From NCBI RefSeq assembly GCF_022832385.1, contig NZ_JALHLE010000027.1, forward strand, positions 1-64,000: a stretch of DNA of 64,000 nucleotides, read 5' to 3'. The notes under the pieces were generated by a model that had not been told where the DNA came from, did not search any database, and saw nothing but the letters and a program-made list of their open reading frames with translations. The stretch's first letter is position 1. Each line of letters begins with the position of its first letter. Positions 42,395 to 51,380 of this stretch are shown piece after piece. The stretch is from Novosphingobium album (ex Hu et al. 2023) (GTDB lineage: Bacteria; Pseudomonadota; Alphaproteobacteria; Sphingomonadales; Sphingomonadaceae). Made by a program: the position numbers and the translations under genes.

Positions 42395-43999
42395 TCACGC
42401 GCGAAAACGGCGGTAGCCTCCCTTGTCGGCCAGCACTTCATGCGCGCAGTTGTGGCCGGGTGCGCCGGTCACGCCGCCGCCCGGATGCGTGCCTGCACCG
42501 CACATGTAGAGCCCCTTGACCGGCCCGCGATAGGCGCCGTGACCCAGCATCGGACGCGCGGACCAGAGCTGGTCGAGCGTCATGTTGCCATGCATGATGT
42601 CGCCGCCGATCAGGCCGAACTTGCGCTCCAGCCCCTTCGGGCTGAGCACCTGACGGCCGAGAATCGAGGCCCGGAAGCCCGGCGCATGCGCCTCCACCGT
42701 GTCGATGATCGTATCGGCGGCCTTGTCCTCTTCATCGTCCCAGTCGCGCCCGTCGGGCAGTTCTGGCGCGAACTGCTGGCAGAACAGGCTGGCGACGTGC
42801 TGACCTTCGGGCGCGAGACTGTCGTCGATGGTCGAAGGGATCAGCATCTCGACGATCGGCGCCTTCGACCAGCCGTGGACTTTCGCATCGAGGAAAGCGC
42901 GGTCCATGTAGTCTAGCGTTGGCGCCAGGATGATGCCCGACTGGTGATGCTCGCCCGGCTCGGGCAGGCAGGTGAAGCGCGGCAGTTCGGACAGCGCCAC
43001 GTTCATGCGGAAGGTGCCGCTGCCCGCCTTGAAGCTCTTCATCCGGCGCGCGAAATCGGCAGGCATGTCGGCGCTGTCGACCATGCGCCCGTAGAGCAGC
43101 TTCGGCCCGACATTGGCGATCACGCGCGGCGCCGCGATTTCCTCGCCGCTTTCGAGGCGGACACCCGCCACCTTGCCGCCATCGACCCGCACCTTGTCGA
43201 CCGGACTTTCGAGGCTGATCTCGACGCCCAGATCGCGGCACACCCTGGCCATGATCTGCGTGATGTTGCCCATGCCACCGACCGAATGGCCCCAGGCGCC
43301 CTTCTTGCCGTTCACTTCGCCGAAGACGTGGTGCAGCAGGACATAGGCGCTGCCCGGCGTGTCCGGGCTGGCATAGTTGCCCACCACTGCGTCGAACCCG
43401 AACGCGGCCTTCACCGCTTCGCTTTCGAACCAGCCGTCAAGCAGCGCGCGTGCGGACTTGGTGAACAAGTCCAGCACGTCGCGCTGCGCCTCGATCGGAA
43501 GACCTGCCAGTTTGCGACCCTGAAGGGCTCCGGCGATCAAGGTACGAATGCCGTCGCCGACATTCGGGGGGGATTTGAGGGCGAGGTGGCGCAGCACTTC
43601 GGCGACGCCTTCCAGCGCGTCGTAATAGGCGGGCAACACTTCGGCATCGTGCGCGGAAAAGCGGCGGAATTCCGCCTGTGTCCGCTCCAGCGCGCCGCCG
43701 AGCTTGAGATAGCCGCCGTCTTCCTGTGGCAGGAAGTTGGAGATCGGGCGCTCGATCACGCGGTAGCCGTGATCGGCAAGCCGCATGTCGGCGATAACCT
43801 TGGGCTGGAGCAGGCTGACCGTGTAGCTGGCGACCGAATTGCGGAAACCGGGGTGGAATTCCTCGGTCACCGCCGCACCGCCAACGACGTCACGCCGCTC
43901 GACGATCCGGACCTTCAACCCCGCGCGGGCAAGATAGAAGGCGCAGACAAGGCCGTTGTGGCCCGCGCCGATGATGATCGCGTCGTACTTCGTAGTCAT
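42395..43999 (-). CDS. Phytoene-desaturase-like FAD oxidoreductase
   Basis: This 534-residue protein opens with IIIGAGHNGLVCAFYLARAG and VERRDVVGGAAVTEEFHPGF, the FAD site of the CrtI/phytoene dehydrogenase superfamily. It closes with YMCGAGTHPGGGVTGAPGHN, the C-terminal FAD loop of that family. It is more likely a desaturase or isomerase for the substrate of the adjacent Rieske oxygenase than a carotenoid enzyme, since no other carotenoid gene is present. Its ATG at 43999 overlaps the Rieske gene stop. Confidence 0.88.
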   Translation of the reverse strand: MTTKYDAIIIGAGHNGLVCAFYLARAGLKVRIVERRDVVGGAAVTEEFHPGFRNSVASYTVSLLQPKVIADMRLADHGYRVIERPISNFLPQEDGGYLKLGGALERTQAEFRRFSAHDAEVLPAYYDALEGVAEVLRHLALKSPPNVGDGIRTLIAGALQGRKLAGLPIEAQRDVLDLFTKSARALLDGWFESEAVKAAFGFDAVVGNYASPDTPGSAYVLLHHVFGEVNGKKGAWGHSVGGMGNITQIMARVCRDLGVEISLESPVDKVRVDGGKVAGVRLESGEEIAAPRVIANVGPKLLYGRMVDSADMPADFARRMKSFKAGSGTFRMNVALSELPRFTCLPEPGEHHQSGIILAPTLDYMDRAFLDAKVHGWSKAPIVEMLIPSTIDDSLAPEGQHVASLFCQQFAPELPDGRDWDDEEDKAADTIIDTVEAHAPGFRASILGRQVLSPKGLERKFGLIGGDIMHGNMTLDQLWSARPMLGHGAYRGPVKGLYMCGAGTHPGGGVTGAPGHNCAHEVLADKGGYRRFRA

Positions 44000-45162
44000 G
44001 CCTGGCTCCAGCCGGGGGCGGGCCGCGTCTCGCGGCGGGCCTCGGGGATGATTTCACGGATGCGCTTGCAGAAATGGCGCAGGCACACTTCCTTGTCGGA
44101 CAGCGGGCCGACCGTGAAGCTGCGCGAGGACATGCCTTCCTGCACGCGGGTGATCAGCGCGGTATCCTCGGCATTGACCTGCCGGTTGATGCGCCAGTTG
44201 AGATAGCGCGCGGCCCGCATCTCACGCCGGTCGTCGTCAAGGACATAGCTGATTTCGCGGATCAGGCTGGTGGTCGGGCTGACCGGCAACCACTGCATGA
44301 AGTCGACCTGATCGGGATAGATGTCGAAGGCGACATTGGGCCAGAGCTTGAAATAGACCCAGTGGCGCTGCTTGTCGGCAGGCAGGTGCGGAACCGGCGG
44401 CAGCAAATTCTGGTAGAGGCGCTCGGACCAGTTCGCGGACGGCTGATCGACAAGATCGCCCCACATGCGGTCGGCATAGCGCTCCGCCTCGATGCCGTAC
44501 CCCTTGCCGAACAGGCGCGTCAGGCCGGGATGGGCAACGGGGATGTGGAGGCCGTCCGAATAGTTGTCGCCGATGTTCTTCCAGTTGACCGTGCGCGGGC
44601 GCATCGTCACGCGGCCCAGCGCCTTCAGTTCCTCGAAGCGATAAGGCGCTACCATTGCCTCGTAAGGCGCCATCATCTGCCCCACGGACGGGCCGCCGTC
44701 ATCGACGAGGCGCACGAAGATGAAGCCGCGCCAGATTTCGACATCGACTTTGGCGAGCCCGTGGCTGGCGCGGTCGAAATCGGGATAGCTGGCGCTGTCG
44801 GGGACACCGGAAAGGCGGCCGTCCAATTCATAGGTCCATGCATGGTAGGGGCACACGAGCTTCTTCGCGCAACCATGCGATCCATCGACAATGCGCGATC
44901 CGCGGTGACGGCAGACATTGGTGAAGGCGCGCACTTCGCCATCAAGGCCGCGCGTCACGATCACGCTTTCGCCGATATAATCCAGCGTGTGCCAGTCGCC
45001 CGGTTCGGGAATGTCGCTCACATGGCAGACGACCTGCCAGCTGGGCGCGAAGACGCGCTCCTTCTCGACCTCGAAGAACTCTGGATCGGAATAGATCCAG
45101 GCCGGCAGGCTCCAGCCTTCAAGCGGATCGTTTCCGGCAATCTGTGCGACCTGCGTTGCCAA
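43996..45162 (-). CDS. Rieske non-heme iron oxygenase, alpha subunit
   Basis: This 388-residue aromatic-ring-hydroxylating-type oxygenase has Rieske ligands C-x-H in NVCRHRGSRI and C-x2-H in LVCPYHAWTY. The mononuclear iron site is in GDNYSDGLHIPVAHPG (Asp, His, His). It would insert oxygen with help from a reductase not encoded nearby. It is transcribed together with the phytoene-desaturase-like gene and divergently from a TetR gene over a palindromic operator. The substrate is unknown. Confidence 0.93.
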   Translation of the reverse strand: MATQVAQIAGNDPLEGWSLPAWIYSDPEFFEVEKERVFAPSWQVVCHVSDIPEPGDWHTLDYIGESVIVTRGLDGEVRAFTNVCRHRGSRIVDGSHGCAKKLVCPYHAWTYELDGRLSGVPDSASYPDFDRASHGLAKVDVEIWRGFIFVRLVDDGGPSVGQMMAPYEAMVAPYRFEELKALGRVTMRPRTVNWKNIGDNYSDGLHIPVAHPGLTRLFGKGYGIEAERYADRMWGDLVDQPSANWSERLYQNLLPPVPHLPADKQRHWVYFKLWPNVAFDIYPDQVDFMQWLPVSPTTSLIREISYVLDDDRREMRAARYLNWRINRQVNAEDTALITRVQEGMSSRSFTVGPLSDKEVCLRHFCKRIREIIPEARRETRPAPGWSQA

Positions 45163-45170
45163 TGTTCACT

Positions 45171-45196
45171 CCTTGTTGTACGATCGTATAACAAGG
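45171..45196. promoter_or_regulatory. Palindromic operator between the Rieske gene and the TetR gene
   Basis: The arms CCTTGTT and AACAAGG flank a TACGATCGTA core, giving a 26-bp palindrome with one mismatched pair. It lies in the 36-base gap between the two divergent starts. This is the expected binding site of the TetR-family repressor encoded at 45199, placed to control both genes. Confidence 0.8.
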
Positions 45197-45198
45197 TA

Positions 45199-45795
45199 AT
45201 GAGCGAGCATCAATCCTTCCGTCGCGCCGATCCCGACGAGCGCCGCCAGAGCCTGATCGAGGCGACCGCGCGGTGCCTTGCGATCAACGGCGTAGGCGGC
45301 ACATCGGTGCGCTCGATCTGCACGCTGGCAGGCGTCTCCCCCGGCCTGCTGCGGCACTACTTTTCCGGCGTGGGCGATGCGATTGCTCAGGCCTACCGCT
45401 GGACCAGCAACCGCGTTGAGGCGGCGCTCGCCGATGCCGTGGCGCAGGCGGGCGATGATCCGCGTGACCGGCTGCTTGCCTATCTCAACGCCAGTTTCCG
45501 CTCCCCGATCGCCGATCCTGAACTGCTGAGCACCTGGCTGGCATTCTGGAGCATGACGCCCGCCGATCCGTCGATCGGGGCACTCCACAACGAGATCTAC
45601 GGCGAGTTCCGCAGCGGAATCGAGGATCTCATCCGCGCGTTCCGCCCAGACCTCACTGATACACGCCTGCCCGCCGTCGCGCTGACCGCGCTGATCGACG
45701 GACTGTGGCTGGAACTGAGCCTGGGCAAGGCCCCCTTCACGCCGGAAGAAGCTGAAGCGCTCGCCGAAAAGTGGCTGGACTGCCTGATTGGCTAG
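45199..45795 (+). CDS. TetR/AcrR-family transcriptional regulator
   Basis: This is a 198-residue repressor. The N-terminal HTH is RQSLIEATARCLAINGVGGT then SVRSICTLAGVSPGLLRHYF, resembling BetI. The remainder is a helical ligand domain. It is divergent from the Rieske/desaturase operon and separated by a palindromic operator, so it probably represses those genes and itself until an inducer is bound. Its stop overlaps that of the convergent permease gene by 4 bases. Confidence 0.92.
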   Translation: MSEHQSFRRADPDERRQSLIEATARCLAINGVGGTSVRSICTLAGVSPGLLRHYFSGVGDAIAQAYRWTSNRVEAALADAVAQAGDDPRDRLLAYLNASFRSPIADPELLSTWLAFWSMTPADPSIGALHNEIYGEFRSGIEDLIRAFRPDLTDTRLPAVALTALIDGLWLELSLGKAPFTPEEAEALAEKWLDCLIG

Positions 45796-47093
45796 AGATT
45801 GGCCGCCACTGGCTTGCGGTGTTTGAGCCAGAGCCAGATCGGCAGCCCGAGCACCATCAGCACGAAGCTCAGCCCGCTGGCGGCAAGCCCCGCGCCCCAC
45901 AGCGTCCACAGCGAATAGAGCACACCGATCAGGGCGGGAATGCGGGCTACACCGAGACGTAACGCTGCCAGCGCACAGGCGAGGTAGAGCCACAGGGCGG
46001 CCGAGGTCGACAACAGCAGCAGGTACTCGAAAAGTGCCTGCATCGCACGGCTGGTATTCATCGCCGCGAAGAGACTGGCGATCACCGTCGAGATCAACAG
46101 TGCCCGGCGTGCAGTGCCTCGTCCATCCACCGCCGCAAACCACTCGGGAAGCATCCGCCGGGCCGCCATGTCACGCACCATCTCCGCTTCCAGCAAGGTC
46201 CAGCCGTTCACGGCGCCGACGCAGCTGATGACGGCAAAGATGGCAATGAGCCCGGCAATCTCCGGCGACCAGAATCGTGTCACGAACGTCGCGAACGGGG
46301 CTGGCGACTGGGCCACGACATCAGGCGGCAGCAGCAGTCCGATCGCGGAACAGACCAGCAGATAGAGCACGCCGGCAAGCCCCGTCCCCCAAAGGGTCGC
46401 GCGGGCTATGTTCACTTCCGGCCGCTCGACTTTCGCCGCCGCGACGCTCGCCGATTCAAATCCCAGCAAGGCCCACAAGGTCAGACTGGCTGCGCCGTTG
46501 ACCGCGTGAAACGTGACCTGTCCGGGAACGAAAGCCGGAGGTGCAGCATGCCCACCCCAAAGCACGATCACCGCCAGCACGGCCACGACCAGCAGCGGCA
46601 GGATTTTCAGCGCGAGGGTCACCACCTGAAAGCCGCCCGCTGTCCGCACCCCGCGCATGTTGACGAGCGCCAGCAGCCACAGCAGCACGATCGCCGCGAA
46701 GGCCGGGTAGTTGCCGAGCGCCGGAACCATGCTCGAAAGATAGCTGATCGCGGCAACGGCAATGGTGACCACCGCCGTCCAGATCGAGACCAGATAGATC
46801 CAGCTGATGAAGAACCCGGCGGAATGCCCGAAGGCGGCGGACACGAAACCCGCAGGCCCTCCGGCTTTCGGCAAGGCGCTGGTCAGGCGCGTCAGGACAT
46901 AGGCCAGCACCATGGCGCCGGCCGTCGTCGCAATCCAGCCGATCACCGCGGTCCAGCCATAGGGCGCCAGACTGGCCGGAAGCAGGAACACCCCCGAACC
47001 GATCATGTTACCCATGACCAGCGCCGTTGCCGCAACGAGGCCGAGGCGTCCCCCCGTGGCCACCCCGGCCCCTGCGCACTCCGCTGTTTTCAA
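45792..47093 (-). CDS. APC-family amino acid permease
   Basis: This 433-residue inner-membrane transporter has about twelve helices. The first helix holds GNMIGSGVFLLPASLAPYG, the substrate-binding break of APC carriers such as AdiC. LWALLGFESASVAAAKVERP matches helix 6. It imports or exchanges amino acids or amines. The start by frame is TTG at 47093; a GTG 30 bases further in is possible. It lies downstream of the TonB receptor gene and in the same direction. Confidence 0.9.
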   Translation of the reverse strand: MKTAECAGAGVATGGRLGLVAATALVMGNMIGSGVFLLPASLAPYGWTAVIGWIATTAGAMVLAYVLTRLTSALPKAGGPAGFVSAAFGHSAGFFISWIYLVSIWTAVVTIAVAAISYLSSMVPALGNYPAFAAIVLLWLLALVNMRGVRTAGGFQVVTLALKILPLLVVAVLAVIVLWGGHAAPPAFVPGQVTFHAVNGAASLTLWALLGFESASVAAAKVERPEVNIARATLWGTGLAGVLYLLVCSAIGLLLPPDVVAQSPAPFATFVTRFWSPEIAGLIAIFAVISCVGAVNGWTLLEAEMVRDMAARRMLPEWFAAVDGRGTARRALLISTVIASLFAAMNTSRAMQALFEYLLLLSTSAALWLYLACALAALRLGVARIPALIGVLYSLWTLWGAGLAASGLSFVLMVLGLPIWLWLKHRKPVAANL

Positions 47094-47116
47094 CGGCTCA
47101 ATGTCCGCCAGCGAGC

Positions 47117-49513
47117 TCAGAAGTCGGCACCAACCTTCAGACCGATCACTCTCGGCTTGATAACGTAATCGTAGAATACGCCGCCAGTCGCGCTGACACC
47201 GTCAGGATCGCCGCACGTCGTTTCAAGGCATTGCACCGCGCTGTCGATCACGCCGTTGCTGTCGAACAGGTTGGTGGCAAAGAGTTCGACCCGGTACCGG
47301 TCATTCTTCACGCCGATGCTGACATCGGCCGTGGTGTAGGCGCCAAATTCGCCCTTGAGCGCATTCTCGTAAAGGCGAAGGTCACTGCGCCGTTTGCCGA
47401 TGTAATTGACCGCGAACTGGATGTGCCCGTCCCACGAGGCGACGGGGAATTCGTAGCGGGCAATGGCGTTGCCTTTGAACTTCGCCGTAGTCGGCAAGCG
47501 CGAGCCCTTCGGTGCGAGCAAGGCGTTATCGGCGCCATCGGCACCGGGCAGCGTGCAGTCGAAGCTGGAATTGGCGATAAGGCAGAAATCCTTGCGGATC
47601 GTTGCATCGTTGTAACTGCCGCCGGCGCTCAGCGTGAGGCCGTTCTTGTGGTAGCCGAGATCGAACTCGATACCGCGAATGCGCGCGACACCGGCGTTAC
47701 GGATTTCGGTCAGGCCGTTTTCGCCGAGGAACGAAAGCTGGATGTTGTTCCAGTCCTCCTGATAGACCGCACCATTGAAGCGAACCGGACCCCACTGCGT
47801 CTTCCAGCCCAACTCATAGTTGTCGAGCTTGTCCGGCCCGTAAGGCGCCAGCGTCCCGCGCCGGTTGATGCCGCCCGGACGGAAGCCGCGCGACCACGTC
47901 GCATAGACCATCACATCGGGCGTGATCTTGTAGGTCAGGTTGATCTTGGGGATGACGCCGGTATCCGATGTCACCTTGTCCAGGTTCGTGCACGGCGTCC
48001 CGCTGACGATCGCGTCGTCAAAGCAGGCAGCCACGCCGGTCCGGCTGGAATAGCCGTCGCTGTACCCAAAGAAGCCGACCAGCGAGTTCTTGTACTTGTA
48101 GGCGCGCAGTCCCCCGGTCACTGTCAGCTGGTCGGTCAGATCGAAGCTGGCTTCGCCGAAGAGTGCATAGTCACGGTCGATGCGCTTCTGCTTGGTCAGC
48201 CAGATGTCGCTGGCCGTGCCCGGCACGATGATGGAATCGGCGATGTTATCGACGATGTAGTTCTGCTCGATCAGGTGCGACTGGCGCTGGTAGAACATAC
48301 CTGCGATCACGCGCAGGCGGCTGTCCTGCGGTGAACTGATGCGCATTTCACCGAACTGCCGGTGATAAACATCCTTGCCCTGGATGTACTGGTTGGGGCT
48401 GACCAGATCGCCATTGTTGTCGTAGAAATAGGCGCCCGAACCGTAAAGGGCGTCATAGAAATACGAATAGTCCGAATAGTCCGCGTCGGTATAGTCCTTG
48501 CGGTTGAGGATGCCGCCGGTGGCCACGAGGTCCCAGTTGCCCAGCTTGCCCTCGACCGTCAGAGCAGCCTGATACCACTCGTCCTTGCTCCACTCCGGGT
48601 TGTATTGAACGGTCTGAAGCTTCCCGGTGACCGCGGTCGAACGCTCCTGCGCGAAGCTGCCCTTGGTCTTCTGGATCTGGCCCATAAGGGTCGGCTTCAG
48701 CGTCCAGTTGTCGTCAAGCTCGATACCCAGCGCCATGCGGCCGCCGTAAGTATCGACATCGTTGTAGTTCTTCTTGACGTAGTCCGCGTTGTCCTGGGTG
48801 ATACCCGAACTCGGATAAGTGCGGCTGCCGTAGATATTGTCGATATAGCCGCCGTCATGCCGGTACCACGCCACCACGCGCAAGGCGGCACGGTCCGAAA
48901 GCCGGAAGTTCATGAAACCTTCGGCGACGCCGCCCATGGCGCCATGGGCCACCGAGTTCAGCTCCAGATCCGCACCACCGTATGTATCGGTGTAGTCAGG
49001 TGCGTTGGTGACGATCTTGACCGTGCCCGCCATCGAACTCGCGCCGTAGAGCGTGCCCTGCGGCCCGGCCAGCGCCTCGACGCGCGCCAGATCGTAGGCG
49101 TGAATATCGAGCGCGCCCTGGATCGTGGTGATCGGCATTTCATCGAGATAGGTGCCCACAGTCGGGAGCGGGCCCGAGTGGTTGGCATTCTCGCCCGAGG
49201 CGACGCCACGGAAATAGATCTGGCTGAAGCCCGGCTGGGTGGTCTGGATGGTGACCGAAGGCAGGAACTTCACCGTATCCTGCATGTCCTTGACCTGCAG
49301 CGATTCAAGCTTCTCGTTGCCAAGAGCGGTGATCGCGATCGGCACGCTCTGCATGTTCTCGGTACGCTTTTGCGCGGTGACGTAGATCACGTCGCCTTCA
49401 TCGGCATCGGCCGAAGCGCCCTGGGCGAGCGCGGGCTGGGCTGCAGCAAGAGCGGTGGACCCCAGCAGCGCGACAACTGCACTGCGACAACAAACCAGAC
49501 GCGACGACGCCAT
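47117..49513 (-). CDS. TonB-dependent outer-membrane receptor
   Basis: This is a 798-residue precursor with a signal peptide (CRSAVVALLGSTALAAAQPALAQ region). It has a TonB-box-like segment DVIYVTAQKR and a plug domain (VPIAITALGNEKLESLQVKD through YGASSMAGTVKIVTNAP). A 22-strand type barrel follows with YATWSRGFRPGGINRRG near the end. It uses proton-motive force to bring bulky nutrients across the outer membrane. ATG at 49513 with GGGGG upstream is chosen over ATG at 49531. With the downstream permease and the upstream peptidase operon it may serve peptide uptake. Confidence 0.94.
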   Translation of the reverse strand: MASSRLVCCRSAVVALLGSTALAAAQPALAQGASADADEGDVIYVTAQKRTENMQSVPIAITALGNEKLESLQVKDMQDTVKFLPSVTIQTTQPGFSQIYFRGVASGENANHSGPLPTVGTYLDEMPITTIQGALDIHAYDLARVEALAGPQGTLYGASSMAGTVKIVTNAPDYTDTYGGADLELNSVAHGAMGGVAEGFMNFRLSDRAALRVVAWYRHDGGYIDNIYGSRTYPSSGITQDNADYVKKNYNDVDTYGGRMALGIELDDNWTLKPTLMGQIQKTKGSFAQERSTAVTGKLQTVQYNPEWSKDEWYQAALTVEGKLGNWDLVATGGILNRKDYTDADYSDYSYFYDALYGSGAYFYDNNGDLVSPNQYIQGKDVYHRQFGEMRISSPQDSRLRVIAGMFYQRQSHLIEQNYIVDNIADSIIVPGTASDIWLTKQKRIDRDYALFGEASFDLTDQLTVTGGLRAYKYKNSLVGFFGYSDGYSSRTGVAACFDDAIVSGTPCTNLDKVTSDTGVIPKINLTYKITPDVMVYATWSRGFRPGGINRRGTLAPYGPDKLDNYELGWKTQWGPVRFNGAVYQEDWNNIQLSFLGENGLTEIRNAGVARIRGIEFDLGYHKNGLTLSAGGSYNDATIRKDFCLIANSSFDCTLPGADGADNALLAPKGSRLPTTAKFKGNAIARYEFPVASWDGHIQFAVNYIGKRRSDLRLYENALKGEFGAYTTADVSIGVKNDRYRVELFATNLFDSNGVIDSAVQCLETTCGDPDGVSATGGVFYDYVIKPRVIGLKVGADF

Positions 49514-49643
49514 CAGAAACCCCCTGTACATTGCTTGATCGGGAAGGCGCCATAAATTCGCTGTAATGACAATAGCTTTGGCAGACCGCCAGTGCCGAGC
49601 CACACGGCCTATGACATTTCTGCCACATTGATGGGACGTGCCG

Positions 49644-51380
49644 TCAGCGCTCCGCGTATGCTTCAGGCAAATCCCCCAGCGCGTCCTTGAGCGGACCGAG
49701 CCAGGCTTCGTAGGCCCGCCACTGCCCCACGCCATCGCGGTTGATCGGACGCCGCACCTGTTCGCTCGAAGCCGTGCGGACCGCGCGCGTATTGGTGTGG
49801 AACTGCAGGCAAGCCTCTTCGAACGGCAAGCCCAGATAGGCCAGAAGGCTGCGCACTTCGCCTTCGGGATCATCGAGAAGACGTTCGTGGACGACCCGGT
49901 GAACGCGCCCCGGCATGACCCGCTCATAGTGCGCCATCGCCCTTACATAGTCGGCGTAATAGCGCCCGATGTGGGACAGATCGTAGGAGAAGCCCTGCCC
50001 CTTGGCGAAGTGCTGCTTGAAATTGGAAAAGCAGCAATCAAGCGGATGACGCCGTGCATCGATGATATTCGCATTCGGCAGGATCAGCGCGATGAAGCCG
50101 AGGTAGGCCCAGTTGTTGGGCAGCTTGTCGATGTAGAATGGCTTGTCCGTCTTGCGCTGAATGCGCGTGCGGTCGAGGAATTCGGCGCCGAGCTCCGCCA
50201 GCCTGCCCGGCTCCATGCCCGCCAGCGCGTCTATCCAGTCCTGCCGCTTGCCGCCGGCCTCGCGCGCCTCGCGCATGGCCATCTGCGGGATGTCCGGCAA
50301 TTCCATGGTCCCTTCGACCTGCGAATGGCTGGACAGAATCTGTTCGATCAACGTCGAGCCCGCGCGCGGCAGCCCAAGGACAAAAATGGGATCGGGCGAG
50401 GGATCCCCCTGCCCCATGTGCTCGGAGACGAACGCCGGTGTCAGCGTCTCGATAACGTGATCGACCTGCGCAGCGATGGCATCGGGATCGTGCTTGATTT
50501 CCATGCTGCGCAGCTGATTGCCCTCGGCGTAGTGCACGAAGGACCTGGCGGGCTCTACCCTGTCCTCGAAGGCCTTGCCCAACGCGAAGTGCAGATGAAG
50601 CCGGTTTTCATCCGAGAGACCCTCAGCGCTTTCCAACGCGGCTTCCATAGCCTCAACGTCCGCATCACCGAACTGCACCGTCTTGAGGTTCGCCAGACTC
50701 CACCAGACTTCCCCCAGCCCCGGTTCGATCTCCAGCGCCCGCCGGTAAGCGGCGATGGCCTCGGCCTGATCGCCCACGGTCTTGAGGATGTGACCATAAC
50801 TCATCCACAGCTTGGCGTGGTCAGGGAAAGTCCTGGTCAGTTCGGCGTAGATGCGCATCGCCTCGTCATAGCCGCCGATACGTCCCAGCGCGGCCGCCTT
50901 GAGGTTGAGCTTGCCGGCATCGACCTCCCCCGCCGCCAGAACCGCATCGAGTTCCCCCACTGCCTCAGCAAAGCGATGCTGCTTGTAGAGCACAGTCGCC
51001 AGATTGGCGCGGGCCGCGGCGAAGGCAGGCGCCAGTTCGAGGGCCCGGCGCAGCAGCGTTTCGGAATCCCGGTAACGGCCGATCCGCGCAGCCAGTTCCG
51101 CCATCAGCCGAATCGCCGCGACATCGAACGGATCCTGCTTCAACCGCTGGCGCAGCAAGGGTTCCGCCGTGGGCAGATCGTTTTCGAGCATGGCCCGGGC
51201 AATGGCGATCATCATCGGATCGTGGACCGACGCCCGGATAGCGGCCATCTCCGACAGCTCGGCTTCCCCGTCGCGGCCCATCGCCCGCAAGGCCCGGCCC
51301 AGCAACCGATGCTTGGCCGCGTTGGCCGGATCGCGCGCAACCGCCTCGCGCAAGTCCGGCAGTGTCGCTGCAGCGCTCAC
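49644..51380 (-). CDS. TPR-repeat sulfotransferase family protein
   Basis: This 578-residue protein has an N-terminal half of TPR helices (motifs AKHRLLGRALRAMGRDGEAE and LLRRALELAPAFAAARANLA). A C-terminal sulfotransferase domain follows with PAPS loop FVLGLPRAGSTLIEQILSSH and 3' motif DARRHPLDCCFSNFKQHF. The fusion resembles proteins that modify other proteins or peptides by sulfation, but no acceptor is known. The start is GTG at 51380, overlapping the amidohydrolase stop (GTGA). Confidence 0.9.
   Translation of the reverse strand: MSAAATLPDLREAVARDPANAAKHRLLGRALRAMGRDGEAELSEMAAIRASVHDPMMIAIARAMLENDLPTAEPLLRQRLKQDPFDVAAIRLMAELAARIGRYRDSETLLRRALELAPAFAAARANLATVLYKQHRFAEAVGELDAVLAAGEVDAGKLNLKAAALGRIGGYDEAMRIYAELTRTFPDHAKLWMSYGHILKTVGDQAEAIAAYRRALEIEPGLGEVWWSLANLKTVQFGDADVEAMEAALESAEGLSDENRLHLHFALGKAFEDRVEPARSFVHYAEGNQLRSMEIKHDPDAIAAQVDHVIETLTPAFVSEHMGQGDPSPDPIFVLGLPRAGSTLIEQILSSHSQVEGTMELPDIPQMAMREAREAGGKRQDWIDALAGMEPGRLAELGAEFLDRTRIQRKTDKPFYIDKLPNNWAYLGFIALILPNANIIDARRHPLDCCFSNFKQHFAKGQGFSYDLSHIGRYYADYVRAMAHYERVMPGRVHRVVHERLLDDPEGEVRSLLAYLGLPFEEACLQFHTNTRAVRTASSEQVRRPINRDGVGQWRAYEAWLGPLKDALGDLPEAYAER

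Noticed and set aside
42395..43999. Carotenoid synthesis role for the phytoene-desaturase-like gene
   Set aside because: It is coupled to a Rieske oxygenase and TetR switch, with no crtB, crtE or crtY nearby.
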